15,654 bases of DNA, taken from the NCBI GenBank assembly GCA_964523145.1, contig CAZFYB010000010.1, forward strand, positions 1 to 15,654. Direction: 5' to 3'. This document shows positions 5,826-12,559 of this stretch, one piece after another. The DNA comes from Microsaccharimonas sp964523145. Lineage in GTDB: Bacteria > Patescibacteriota > Saccharimonadia > Saccharimonadales > Saccharimonadaceae. Both the position numbers and the translations under genes were made by a program. How positions within the stretch are numbered: the first letter of the stretch is position 1; each line of letters opens with the position of its first letter. The notes beneath the pieces are model-generated. The model saw nothing but the letters and a program-made list of their open reading frames with translations. It searched no databases and was not told the origin of the DNA.

Positions 5826-6719
5826 TTAGCTTAGTTTTAAATCGTAAATGATCACTTCACCATATGCATTAGGTGCATCGCCACGCGAAGTGTTCGATTG
5901 TACATAGCACCCAGCTTTAAAATAGTACCCAGAACCTACCTTATCGTGCGTGATAGTCTTATTGTCGTTATATAACACTCTAATTCCGTTAGAGTTAGCT
6001 GTAATAGTTACCGTGAACTTAGTACCCAATACATAGTTAGCCTCCAATGTACCGATACTATCACCATCCGCTTCAACAAAAAGGTGGTTCTTTTCCAGCC
6101 GAATCATAATGACATCATCATTCGCGTCATGGATTTGACCAGCGACTACCTCCGACTTAACCGGTGGTAATGCCGTTATGGCCTGTGTAACGGTCATTGA
6201 ATGCTCTTCATCACTACTTGACCAACTCGCCTCAACTCTTCCGTTGTTCGTCATTTCACGCATCTCTGAACGTGGATAGCTCGATCCAGAGGTTGTTGCT
6301 CCGCCGGCATTCGCACGGAATACAACACCCGTCTGTTCGCTATTAACAAAAAAGAAATTTTCATTTGAATATGTTGCGAGATTAGGCTGCTTAATTTCGT
6401 CAGGGTTACCATTTGCCTCGGTATTAATCGGAAGAGCCAATTTCCAGTTTGCTAAATTCAAAATTTTACCGGGAGTTACCGGCTCAACGACTACGGCATT
6501 ATCTTGAGTCTCTGTCGGCACATCAGTACTTGATTGAACCTCATCGGAATCATCAATCGCTTCTTGTGATTGCTCATCTAAATCGCTCACCTTAACTACT
6601 TCGTTGTTTTGGCTCACTATAATTGCTACTACCAAACTAGCTACGAGCAATAGAACTAGAGCAACAGCGATCCCATTTCTTAGGGTGAGCATTTTACGAA
6701 AATTCTTGCGTAGTTTCAT
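5826..6719 (-). CDS. Membrane-anchored PL7 polysaccharide lyase (alginate lyase family)
   Basis: A 297-residue protein: short basic N-terminus, a membrane anchor at about 16-36, an acidic Ser/Thr-rich linker to about 82, then a PL7 beta-jelly-roll domain (about 86-297). The hallmark motifs are all present: NWKLALPI (91-98), RSEMRE (150-155; consensus RxELRE), QIH (195-197) and YFKAGCYVQ (266-274; consensus YFKAGxYxQ). Known PL7 enzymes beta-eliminate alginate, cutting M- or G-rich blocks, through these Arg, Gln, His and Tyr residues. Last gene of the polysaccharide cluster, 25 nt after the epimerase-like gene. There is no Shine-Dalgarno; TATCAT (6726-6731) lies 6 nt before the ATG, so a separate leaderless message is possible. 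Likely role: trimming or release of the polymer outside the membrane. Other polyuronates cannot be excluded. Confidence 0.88.
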   Translation of the reverse strand: MKLRKNFRKMLTLRNGIAVALVLLLVASLVVAIIVSQNNEVVKVSDLDEQSQEAIDDSDEVQSSTDVPTETQDNAVVVEPVTPGKILNLANWKLALPINTEANGNPDEIKQPNLATYSNENFFFVNSEQTGVVFRANAGGATTSGSSYPRSEMREMTNNGRVEASWSSSDEEHSMTVTQAITALPPVKSEVVAGQIHDANDDVIMIRLEKNHLFVEADGDSIGTLEANYVLGTKFTVTITANSNGIRVLYNDNKTITHDKVGSGYYFKAGCYVQSNTSRGDAPNAYGEVIIYDLKLS

Positions 6720-6725
6720 ATGTCT

Positions 6726-6731
6726 ATGATA
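6726..6731 (-). promoter_or_regulatory. Possible -10 box of the PL7 gene
   Basis: TATCAT on the minus strand, 6 nt from the ATG. No recognisable -35, so support is positional only. Confidence 0.3.
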
Positions 6732-6744
6732 TCAGGAAAGAGGG

Positions 6745-8388
6745 CTATTTCCTTTTAGCGGTAAATCCGGCTGGAAGCTCAGGTGCTGAAGGTACGGCAA
6801 TTTCCGAAGAATCAACCGTATTTACACCATAGATAAGGTTATCATTACTTCCAATATCATAATGTAAGTTATCTATAGTATTATCTCCGAAAAAGGTGTT
6901 ACTTGCACCTGTTAGCTGCAAAATTTTCTTCGTATCGTCAATAGTGTTACGAGCAATATATGTATTGGTAGTACCACCGTACAAGTAAACGGCACGTCCT
7001 CCACCTACAAGTGCATTATCGGTCACGAAATTATTACTTGAAGTTGCTTCGTTAATACGAATGTGACTTGAGCCCGCTACATAACTTTCATTATTACGAA
7101 TCGTATTAAACATTGATGCATAAATAACATAATTGTCTACATTATTATAAGAAACATTATTCTCAATTAAGTTATAGTTCGAATCTTGATGCAACATGAA
7201 CCCGTGAAGCTTATTATCAAACGATGTGTTATTTCGGATGATATTGTAATTACAGCGCTTAGATACGATAAATCCATGCTTCCCGTTTTCTTGAAATACA
7301 TTGTTTTCAATCAAAGCGTTATTGCTGTCATCGTGAGGGTCGAGGCCATACACTTCATTCTTATAGAACCAGTTATTACGCCAAAGCATGCCTGAAGCTC
7401 CGTAACTATATGCTCCGAAGTGATTGTAAGAAAACTCATTATCCTCTACCCAACCGGTTGCTATCTGTGCCCCGAGTTGATCATCGGAAATGCGCCAAGA
7501 AACACCGTATACTCCACCTTCTTTTTGCACATTAGCCTCTGAAGCTTGTCCTGTTAATGTCTGTCGTAATCCGTTACCTAGATAGCTTATCTTACTATCA
7601 ATCATATCCATGCGACCGTTCTTCATACGCACGAAACTACGTCCATCAGCAGATGTCATATCAGGACTACCTGTCATTGGGTCAAGTGAAGAAATAGTAA
7701 CATCTTTAATTAACACCGATGATTCATCGAATACCAATGCAGCATTATTAGTTGCAGTACTCACCAAGAAAAGTTCGGTAACAGTCGGTGCAGTAATGTC
7801 TATGCGTATATCGCCATCTAGTGAAATCGCACGATTTAATTGATACGAGCTATCCCCTGTCTGCGTAATAGCATTATAAGGAGCTAAAAAAGCCATTAAG
7901 TCAGGTATGTTCGTTACAATAGGCTGATCAAGATTGTATTTGTTAATAACTCGAAGCAAGTTACCATCTTCAACAACGACAGCACGGCTCATCTGTCCGT
8001 TTGGAGAAGTTGGCTCTAACGGCTTTTCAACCGGCGTCACTTTTACGGTAGTTCCTCCAACAATTTGTCCTGGGTTATCACGCAAAAAAGTATCTAAACT
8101 AATACTAAAATACTGCGCAACATCTTCAGCAGTTTGACCCTGCTTAACTTTATAATAGGCAAATTGTCGATCATACGTTGGCTGAGCAGAAAGTAGTGTC
8201 GCTGAAGCGGCTTCCCAATTTTCCGTTACTAAACGCGAATTACCAAGGCTATTTAAATTACGTACGTACAATCCTGTAAAAATTATCACGAGCGTAAATG
8301 CACCAACAGCCATTGGTATTAGCAGGATAAGTAGTGAGACACGAACGTTCTGTCTCAGTTTTCGAGAATGTTTAATTTTTTTTGCCAT
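6745..8388 (-). CDS. LysM + right-handed beta-helix C5-epimerase (AlgG/AlgE-like)
   Basis: A 547-residue protein: basic N-terminus, one membrane segment (about 17-41), a LysM-like domain (about 78-117, YYKVKQGQTAEDVAQYF...), and a right-handed parallel beta-helix (about 200-525) with repeated N-rich coils such as NALIENN, NIIRNN, NLIENN. The motif NEVYGLDPHDDS (345-356) reproduces the mannuronan C5-epimerase catalytic motif YGxDPH (Tyr347, Asp350, His352; AlgE4 has Tyr149, Asp152, His154). The following KHGFIVSKRCN closely resembles AlgG. Epimerases of this family invert C5 of mannuronate to guluronate within the polymer, outside the cytoplasm. The ATG at 8388 follows the synthase stop by 7 nt; a longer frame from 8448 would overlap it and is not needed. 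The polymer could also be another polyuronate. Confidence 0.85.
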   Translation of the reverse strand: MAKKIKHSRKLRQNVRVSLLILLIPMAVGAFTLVIIFTGLYVRNLNSLGNSRLVTENWEAASATLLSAQPTYDRQFAYYKVKQGQTAEDVAQYFSISLDTFLRDNPGQIVGGTTVKVTPVEKPLEPTSPNGQMSRAVVVEDGNLLRVINKYNLDQPIVTNIPDLMAFLAPYNAITQTGDSSYQLNRAISLDGDIRIDITAPTVTELFLVSTATNNAALVFDESSVLIKDVTISSLDPMTGSPDMTSADGRSFVRMKNGRMDMIDSKISYLGNGLRQTLTGQASEANVQKEGGVYGVSWRISDDQLGAQIATGWVEDNEFSYNHFGAYSYGASGMLWRNNWFYKNEVYGLDPHDDSNNALIENNVFQENGKHGFIVSKRCNYNIIRNNTSFDNKLHGFMLHQDSNYNLIENNVSYNNVDNYVIYASMFNTIRNNESYVAGSSHIRINEATSSNNFVTDNALVGGGRAVYLYGGTTNTYIARNTIDDTKKILQLTGASNTFFGDNTIDNLHYDIGSNDNLIYGVNTVDSSEIAVPSAPELPAGFTAKRK

Positions 8389-8395
8389 AATAACC

Positions 8396-10000
8396 CTACA
8401 GTGCTCCCTTATAATAGATAAGTGTTTGCCCAACAGAGATTCTATCACTATCTTGTATGCCGTTTAATTTCTTCAAATCCGTTACACTCATACCTAATCG
8501 TTCCGACAATACATTGAGTGTATCTCCGGGCTGCACGACATACGACAATACGTTTCCTGGTGTTGTAATGTCGGTTGGAATAACCGGTGCCGCGCTTTCT
8601 CCTACCGAGGAATTAACTTCAGCATTAAGTTCCGTGATATTCACTACTTCTTGAGTTCTCAAATCAGCACCAACGTCCTCTCGAATTGACAGCGCAACGT
8701 TTACTAAAACAATGGTACATACAACGATTGCGACATACCCACCAAAAACAGTAATAGCTTTTCGGGTTATACTCTTTCGCTTAACCCGACTTTTATGCCA
8801 CCTCGTAGCCCAACTGTTTTCAATAAGAGTTGCTAACGCGTATATTTTCAGTAGTGCGTTTATATAGCCATAAATAATATAAGCAGGGAGGTATATGAGT
8901 CTTTTTGGATGAGCCTTGAAATAACCAAAGATACGGATAAAGCGACTCACGAGCCACCATGTCAGTAAGATTACAGCGAAGAGCCATTCTTGCTTAATGA
9001 CAGATATAGTAAACACTACCGGCCCAATAAGCATGAATAGTGGTTGGAAAAAACGGTCAATCATAAAGAATGCCAAAGCAGGATGCGACCACACCCATCC
9101 TTTTCCTACGGCGCGTAAATCAGCACGCCATGAATTGCGAGTCCAACGAAGTCGTTGCTTAAAGAACGTCCTCAGTGAGCCAAGTCCAGGAGTATATACC
9201 GTTGGTCCTAGCACTAAAGCAGTGTGCCAACCTTGTTGAACAATAAGGTGAGTAAGGCGCTTATCATCACCAGAAATACCCCTAGTCCCCATAAAGAATT
9301 CATGACGTAGGTCATGAATATTGTCATATTTTGGATTCAGCACCGCTTCTCTGCGATAAAAAGCCGTACGGCCAGATAGCGTATTAAACGCTTTACCAAC
9401 ACCTAAAAGGAACGGTACTTCATCGGTGTATCGTGACCATAAAAGAATATCAAACAAGACATTTCCTGTAGTGTCCGGGTTGCTAATTCGCTGGGCAACT
9501 GTTGCGGCACCGATTTTTGGATCTTCAAAGTATTGTATCGCCTTTTCCAAAACGGTATCATCCCAAACGGTATCAGAGTCAACAAGAGCAATGAGATCAC
9601 CCTTGGCATGTTCGATCCCATCACAAAGAGCCGCTCGCTTACCAGGTTTCGGCGTAACGATCATACGAAACTTCGTTTTTGAAGTTTTATCATGAACATA
9701 ATTGCGTTCATAGTTAATGATGTGCCTTGTGTTTGATTTATCAATAACAGCTACAACCTCATCAACACCATTTCGCTTCCATGCTTCAAGTGCTTCTTTG
9801 AAAACAACTGGGTCTTCGTTATATACAGGAGTAACGACCGTTACAGTAGGTCGAGGTTTATCAGCTGGCCACGGGTGAACATCAGGGCGATAAAACTTCG
9901 CTCCAACTTTTCGCACTAACCAATACGACCATCGCCAAAGACCAATGATAGACAAGGGTATTAAGAGAATAATATCTCTTAAAAATCCCAGATCAGGCAT
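8396..10000 (-). CDS. Processive GT2 polysaccharide synthase with C-terminal LysM
   Basis: A 534-residue membrane glycosyltransferase of the hyaluronan synthase/NodC/Alg8 type. N-terminal membrane segment (about 8-29); cytosolic GT-A domain (50-300) with Asp87, DSD (141-143), SGRTAFYR (209-216), GDDKRLT (244-250, catalytic-base region) and QRLRW (282-286, the QxxRW motif of processive enzymes). Membrane segments follow at about 315-335, 338-357 and 370-393, then another at 415-437. After this comes a Ser/Asn-rich linker and a LysM domain (486-530, SYVVQPGDTLNVLSERLGMS...), predicted outside the cell. GDDKRLT and the QRLRW context look more HAS-like than Alg8-like. The ATG at 10000 has GGAG 7 nt upstream and overlaps the dehydrogenase stop by 8 nt. 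Likely role: polymerising and exporting a uronate-containing chain. Confidence 0.88.
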   Translation of the reverse strand: MPDLGFLRDIILLIPLSIIGLWRWSYWLVRKVGAKFYRPDVHPWPADKPRPTVTVVTPVYNEDPVVFKEALEAWKRNGVDEVVAVIDKSNTRHIINYERNYVHDKTSKTKFRMIVTPKPGKRAALCDGIEHAKGDLIALVDSDTVWDDTVLEKAIQYFEDPKIGAATVAQRISNPDTTGNVLFDILLWSRYTDEVPFLLGVGKAFNTLSGRTAFYRREAVLNPKYDNIHDLRHEFFMGTRGISGDDKRLTHLIVQQGWHTALVLGPTVYTPGLGSLRTFFKQRLRWTRNSWRADLRAVGKGWVWSHPALAFFMIDRFFQPLFMLIGPVVFTISVIKQEWLFAVILLTWWLVSRFIRIFGYFKAHPKRLIYLPAYIIYGYINALLKIYALATLIENSWATRWHKSRVKRKSITRKAITVFGGYVAIVVCTIVLVNVALSIREDVGADLRTQEVVNITELNAEVNSSVGESAAPVIPTDITTPGNVLSYVVQPGDTLNVLSERLGMSVTDLKKLNGIQDSDRISVGQTLIYYKGAL

Positions 10001-10895
10001 CAATTTTCTCCAAATAGTTCACGCGAACCTTTTTATTCTTGCCTAATACTTTTTCATGGCGAAGATTTTCAGACACTACAGCACGGAGGATTTCTAAGCT
10101 GTATCCACTATTATCACCCCATTGTAGAAGTGCTCGGGTATCTTTAGGAAGGCAAGACCCATCGAATGGACCGAAGTCTTTCGTGCCATACAAAGGGTTC
10201 CACATACCCTCGGAACTCTCGGCAGTCGCATGAAAAATTGCATTAGCATTCCACCCTTCTTGATTAGCGACAACTCGCATTTCATTGAAAAATGCAATTT
10301 TAAACGCATTATATACATTATGTACGTACTTTTGAAATTCAGCTTCTTCTAGACTCACACGTTCAATGGGTGCATCAAACTTACTATAAATTTTCTCTAA
10401 AACATCCCCTGATTTCTTGTCATATTGACCAATAAGAATAAACCATGGCCGAGCATAATCTTGTTCAGCAGAGACTTCGCGCAGATATTCTGGTTGCATC
10501 GCAAGGCCAAAATCTTTTCCTGCTTTTTTGCCAGAAATTTTTTCAATAATCGGCAAGACAATTTCTCTCGTAGTTTTTGGCGGAACGGTCGAGCGAATAA
10601 CAGCCGTGTGATAACCTTTATGAGACTTGAGTCGGTTTGCAAACTCAGTTACCGCCTTTTTGAGAAAATCAAGTTGAATTTCTTTACCTTGAGTTGGCGT
10701 TGGTACGCAAAACATTGTTATATCAGTTTCTATCTTTAGATAATCTTTCGGAAGGTATGCTTTAAAACCTGCTTTTTTAAGTTCTTTCACTTTTTCAGGC
10801 ATTACATCCAAAAAAGTTATTTCATTATCATGTTTCGCTAGCCCTTTTCCTGTTGCCGCTCCAACGAATCCGCTTCCTACTACAGTGATCTTCAC
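9993..10895 (-). CDS. UDP-glucose/GDP-mannose 6-dehydrogenase, C-terminally short
   Basis: A 300-residue NAD-dependent nucleotide-sugar dehydrogenase that makes the uronic-acid donor. Rossmann motif VVGSGFVG (5-12); STVPPKTT (102-109); PEYLRE (135-140, Glu136); NAFKIAFFNE (196-205, Lys199, Asn204); catalytic Cys248 in FDGSCLPKD (244-252). Family members are usually 390-450 residues; here the chain stops soon after the dimerisation helix, so the C-terminal nucleotide-binding domain is missing or very reduced. The sequence does not decide between UDP-Glc and GDP-Man. The start is GTG at 10895 with AGGAG (10902-10906) 6 nt before it. First gene of the four-gene cluster. Confidence 0.88.
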   Translation of the reverse strand: MKITVVGSGFVGAATGKGLAKHDNEITFLDVMPEKVKELKKAGFKAYLPKDYLKIETDITMFCVPTPTQGKEIQLDFLKKAVTEFANRLKSHKGYHTAVIRSTVPPKTTREIVLPIIEKISGKKAGKDFGLAMQPEYLREVSAEQDYARPWFILIGQYDKKSGDVLEKIYSKFDAPIERVSLEEAEFQKYVHNVYNAFKIAFFNEMRVVANQEGWNANAIFHATAESSEGMWNPLYGTKDFGPFDGSCLPKDTRALLQWGDNSGYSLEILRAVVSENLRHEKVLGKNKKVRVNYLEKIDA

Positions 10896-10947
10896 TTTTA
10901 GCTCCTAAGAATAAGTTTGTTCGCCTCAATTAACAATCTTTACTGTA

Positions 10948-10976
10948 GTTATATCCTACTCTGTACAACAAATCAA
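10948..10976 (-). promoter_or_regulatory. Promoter of the uronate-polysaccharide cluster
   Basis: On the minus strand: TTGATT (10971-10976), 17-nt spacer, TATAAC (10948-10953). Predicted +1 near 10941, giving a leader of about 46 nt with the AGGAG Shine-Dalgarno of the dehydrogenase gene. Confidence 0.55.
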
Positions 10977-11033
10977 CAAGAAAAACATCCCATTATTTTC
11001 AGCTTTACATAAGATTATTGCCAATAACGCCTA

Positions 11034-11042
11034 TGGTATAAT
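11034..11042 (+). promoter_or_regulatory. Extended -10 promoter of the prepilin gene
   Basis: TGG followed by consensus TATAAT (11037-11042), an extended -10 (TGnTATAAT). It lies 8 nt before the ATG and there is no Shine-Dalgarno, so the mRNA has at most a couple of leader bases. Confidence 0.6.
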
Positions 11043-11050
11043 GAGCACCA

Positions 11051-12052
11051 ATGATACAGTGGGCAAAAATACAAAAAGGTTTCACTATTGTAGAGCTACT
11101 TATAGTAGTTGTAGTGATTGCGATTTTAGCCGCAATCACCATTGTTGCTTATAATGGTATTCAACAAAATGCCCAGTCGGCGAGCTTAAAAAGCAATGTA
11201 TCGCAAGCAGCGAAAAAGTTAAAATCGTATGCCGTCACGAACACGAGTACTTATCCTGATAGTGTTTCGTCTTGCCCTAACCCAGTCACCGGGTCGGTCT
11301 GTCTTTCTAGTAGTGATTCGCAAACGATTACGTATGCAGTAGACAACGCCGCACGTTCGTTTTGCTACAGCGCTCAAACAGCAAGTGGATTGACTTTCTT
11401 TACTGACGAAACCGGCTCCGTGCTACCGGGTAGCTGTAGCTTGCAATCCTGCTACGCCATTCAACAAGCTGGCGGATCGCATGGTTCAGGTACGTATTGG
11501 ATACGACCAGCCGGCGCATCACAGTCACAGCGTGTATACTGTGATATGCAAACTTCCGGTGGGGGCTGGACTTTAATTCTAGCGAACCCTGGCCCTCATA
11601 CTGCATGGAACACTGCAAAGGTAATCGAAGTAAACCAAAATACTCCTTCGATTAGTACGCAATATTCGATACTTTCACAGGCAGACAATATCAAATCAAA
11701 CCTAGGCGGAAAATTAAATTATCGACTTGATGCGATAGAATTCGGCCGCTGGGGTGGAGTTTGGGAAGCACCCTTTAGTAATACATTCACCAACACGAAT
11801 GTCGTGAATAATGGAGTGAATATTGAAAAATACGATGCAAATAGCTGGACGATTGATACAACTTTAGATGATGTAAATGCATTAACAAATATTATGCCTT
11901 ACATCAATCCTACCCGCCTACTTACTACTTGGAGTGGTAGCGGTAGTTGGTGGGGGACAATTGCAACACAATCCTCAGGATTCTCACCCGCTCCATATAT
12001 GAGCAATACGCCTGCGGCTAACCCGGGTATTATTTGGTACTGGGTTCGATAA
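11051..12052 (+). CDS. Type IV prepilin with fibrinogen-like C-terminal domain
   Basis: A 333-residue prepilin-like protein. The class III leader MIQWAKIQKG is followed by FTIVELLIVVVVIAILAAI: cleavage between Gly10 and Phe11, Glu15 as mature Glu5, hydrophobic helix to about 36. Residues 37-125 are a pilin-like region with cysteines. From about 134, CYAIQQAGGSHGSGTYWIRP...RVYCDMQTSGGGWTLI matches the opening of fibrinogen-related domains (GxYxIxP...YCDMxTxGGGW), and the rest is Trp- and Gly-rich, ending WYWVR. The head may bind glycans or a host surface. It is divergent from the polysaccharide cluster, with the two promoters in one 155-bp gap. A stand-alone minor pilin or adhesin is the best reading; no assembly genes are in the window. 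Confidence 0.85.
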   Translation: MIQWAKIQKGFTIVELLIVVVVIAILAAITIVAYNGIQQNAQSASLKSNVSQAAKKLKSYAVTNTSTYPDSVSSCPNPVTGSVCLSSSDSQTITYAVDNAARSFCYSAQTASGLTFFTDETGSVLPGSCSLQSCYAIQQAGGSHGSGTYWIRPAGASQSQRVYCDMQTSGGGWTLILANPGPHTAWNTAKVIEVNQNTPSISTQYSILSQADNIKSNLGGKLNYRLDAIEFGRWGGVWEAPFSNTFTNTNVVNNGVNIEKYDANSWTIDTTLDDVNALTNIMPYINPTRLLTTWSGSGSWWGTIATQSSGFSPAPYMSNTPAANPGIIWYWVR

Positions 12053-12057
12053 GTTCG

Positions 12058-12486
12058 TTAATCTTCACCAGCTACTGAGAGTATCCTTTCTTTAATTGCC
12101 AGTAGAGTATCTTCACTCAAATCCATTGCCACTCTCTTAGTTGCCTCTGGCCAGTCTGCATCTACAAAATCTTGATCCATAAAATAAACTGGTTTTGCAT
12201 AGCGAGGAATGACATGAAAATGCACCTCTGGATCGTACATCATCAATGCTAAATAATTAAACTTTTCAGCACCAAATGCATTTTTAAGTGTATTTTCCAC
12301 AAAGGCACATACTTCTCCAAACTCACTCCACGATTCAGCATTAACGCTGGCGAGACTATGTTTATCAAATTCTTTAGACATAATAATTAAACTACCAATT
12401 GTCACTTGCTTGTCCCGAAATAGCACCGTCCAATGGTTAAATTCTTTAATAACACCATAGAATGGCTTTTCTTGGAGATTTCTCAT
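12058..12486 (-). CDS. HIT-family nucleotide hydrolase/transferase
   Basis: A 142-residue histidine-triad protein. The C-terminal triad reads EVHFHVIPR (87-95): of HxHxHxx the first His is Glu87, while the middle His89 (the nucleophile position in Hint) and His91 remain. The N-terminal half has the usual NHWTVLFRDKQVTIGSLIIMSKE strands. Family members hydrolyse AMP-linked compounds or dinucleoside polyphosphates; the substrate is not evident. The ATG at 12486 has TATTAT (12493-12498) exactly 6 nt upstream and no Shine-Dalgarno. It converges on the prepilin gene (5-bp gap) and is divergent from the Nudix gene. Confidence 0.82.
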   Translation of the reverse strand: MRNLQEKPFYGVIKEFNHWTVLFRDKQVTIGSLIIMSKEFDKHSLASVNAESWSEFGEVCAFVENTLKNAFGAEKFNYLALMMYDPEVHFHVIPRYAKPVYFMDQDFVDADWPEATKRVAMDLSEDTLLAIKERILSVAGED

Positions 12487-12492
12487 AACCGT

Positions 12493-12498
12493 ATAATA
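12493..12498 (-). promoter_or_regulatory. -10 box of the HIT gene
   Basis: TATTAT on the minus strand, 6 nt from the ATG; a 4/6 -35 (TAAACA, 12516-12521) is at 17-nt spacing. Confidence 0.5.
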
Positions 12499-12525
12499 AC
12501 AAATTCATACTAATATGTTTAAGGT

Positions 12526-12553
12526 TTGATTTTCCACAATCATACTCAATACT
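12526..12553 (+). promoter_or_regulatory. Promoter of the wHTH-Nudix gene
   Basis: TTGATT (12526-12531), 16-nt spacer, AATACT (12548-12553), then 6 nt to the ATG at 12560. The -35 is identical to that of the polysaccharide cluster. Confidence 0.4.
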
Positions 12554-12559
12554 GTATAT

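Noticed and set aside
6745..8388. NosD/CASH-type or pectate-lyase-like copper/cell-wall protein
   Set aside because: The YGLDPH motif and the following KHGFIVSKR match C5-epimerases much better than these other beta-helix families.
8389..8448. 20-residue N-terminal extension of the epimerase-like protein
   Set aside because: It overlaps the LysM coding region of the synthase and adds no recognisable sequence; the ATG at 8388 sits 7 nt after the synthase stop.
8396..10000. Calling the GT2 protein hyaluronan synthase or Alg8 outright
   Set aside because: The GDDKRLT and QRLRW motifs are shared by several processive synthases, so donor specificity cannot be read from them alone.
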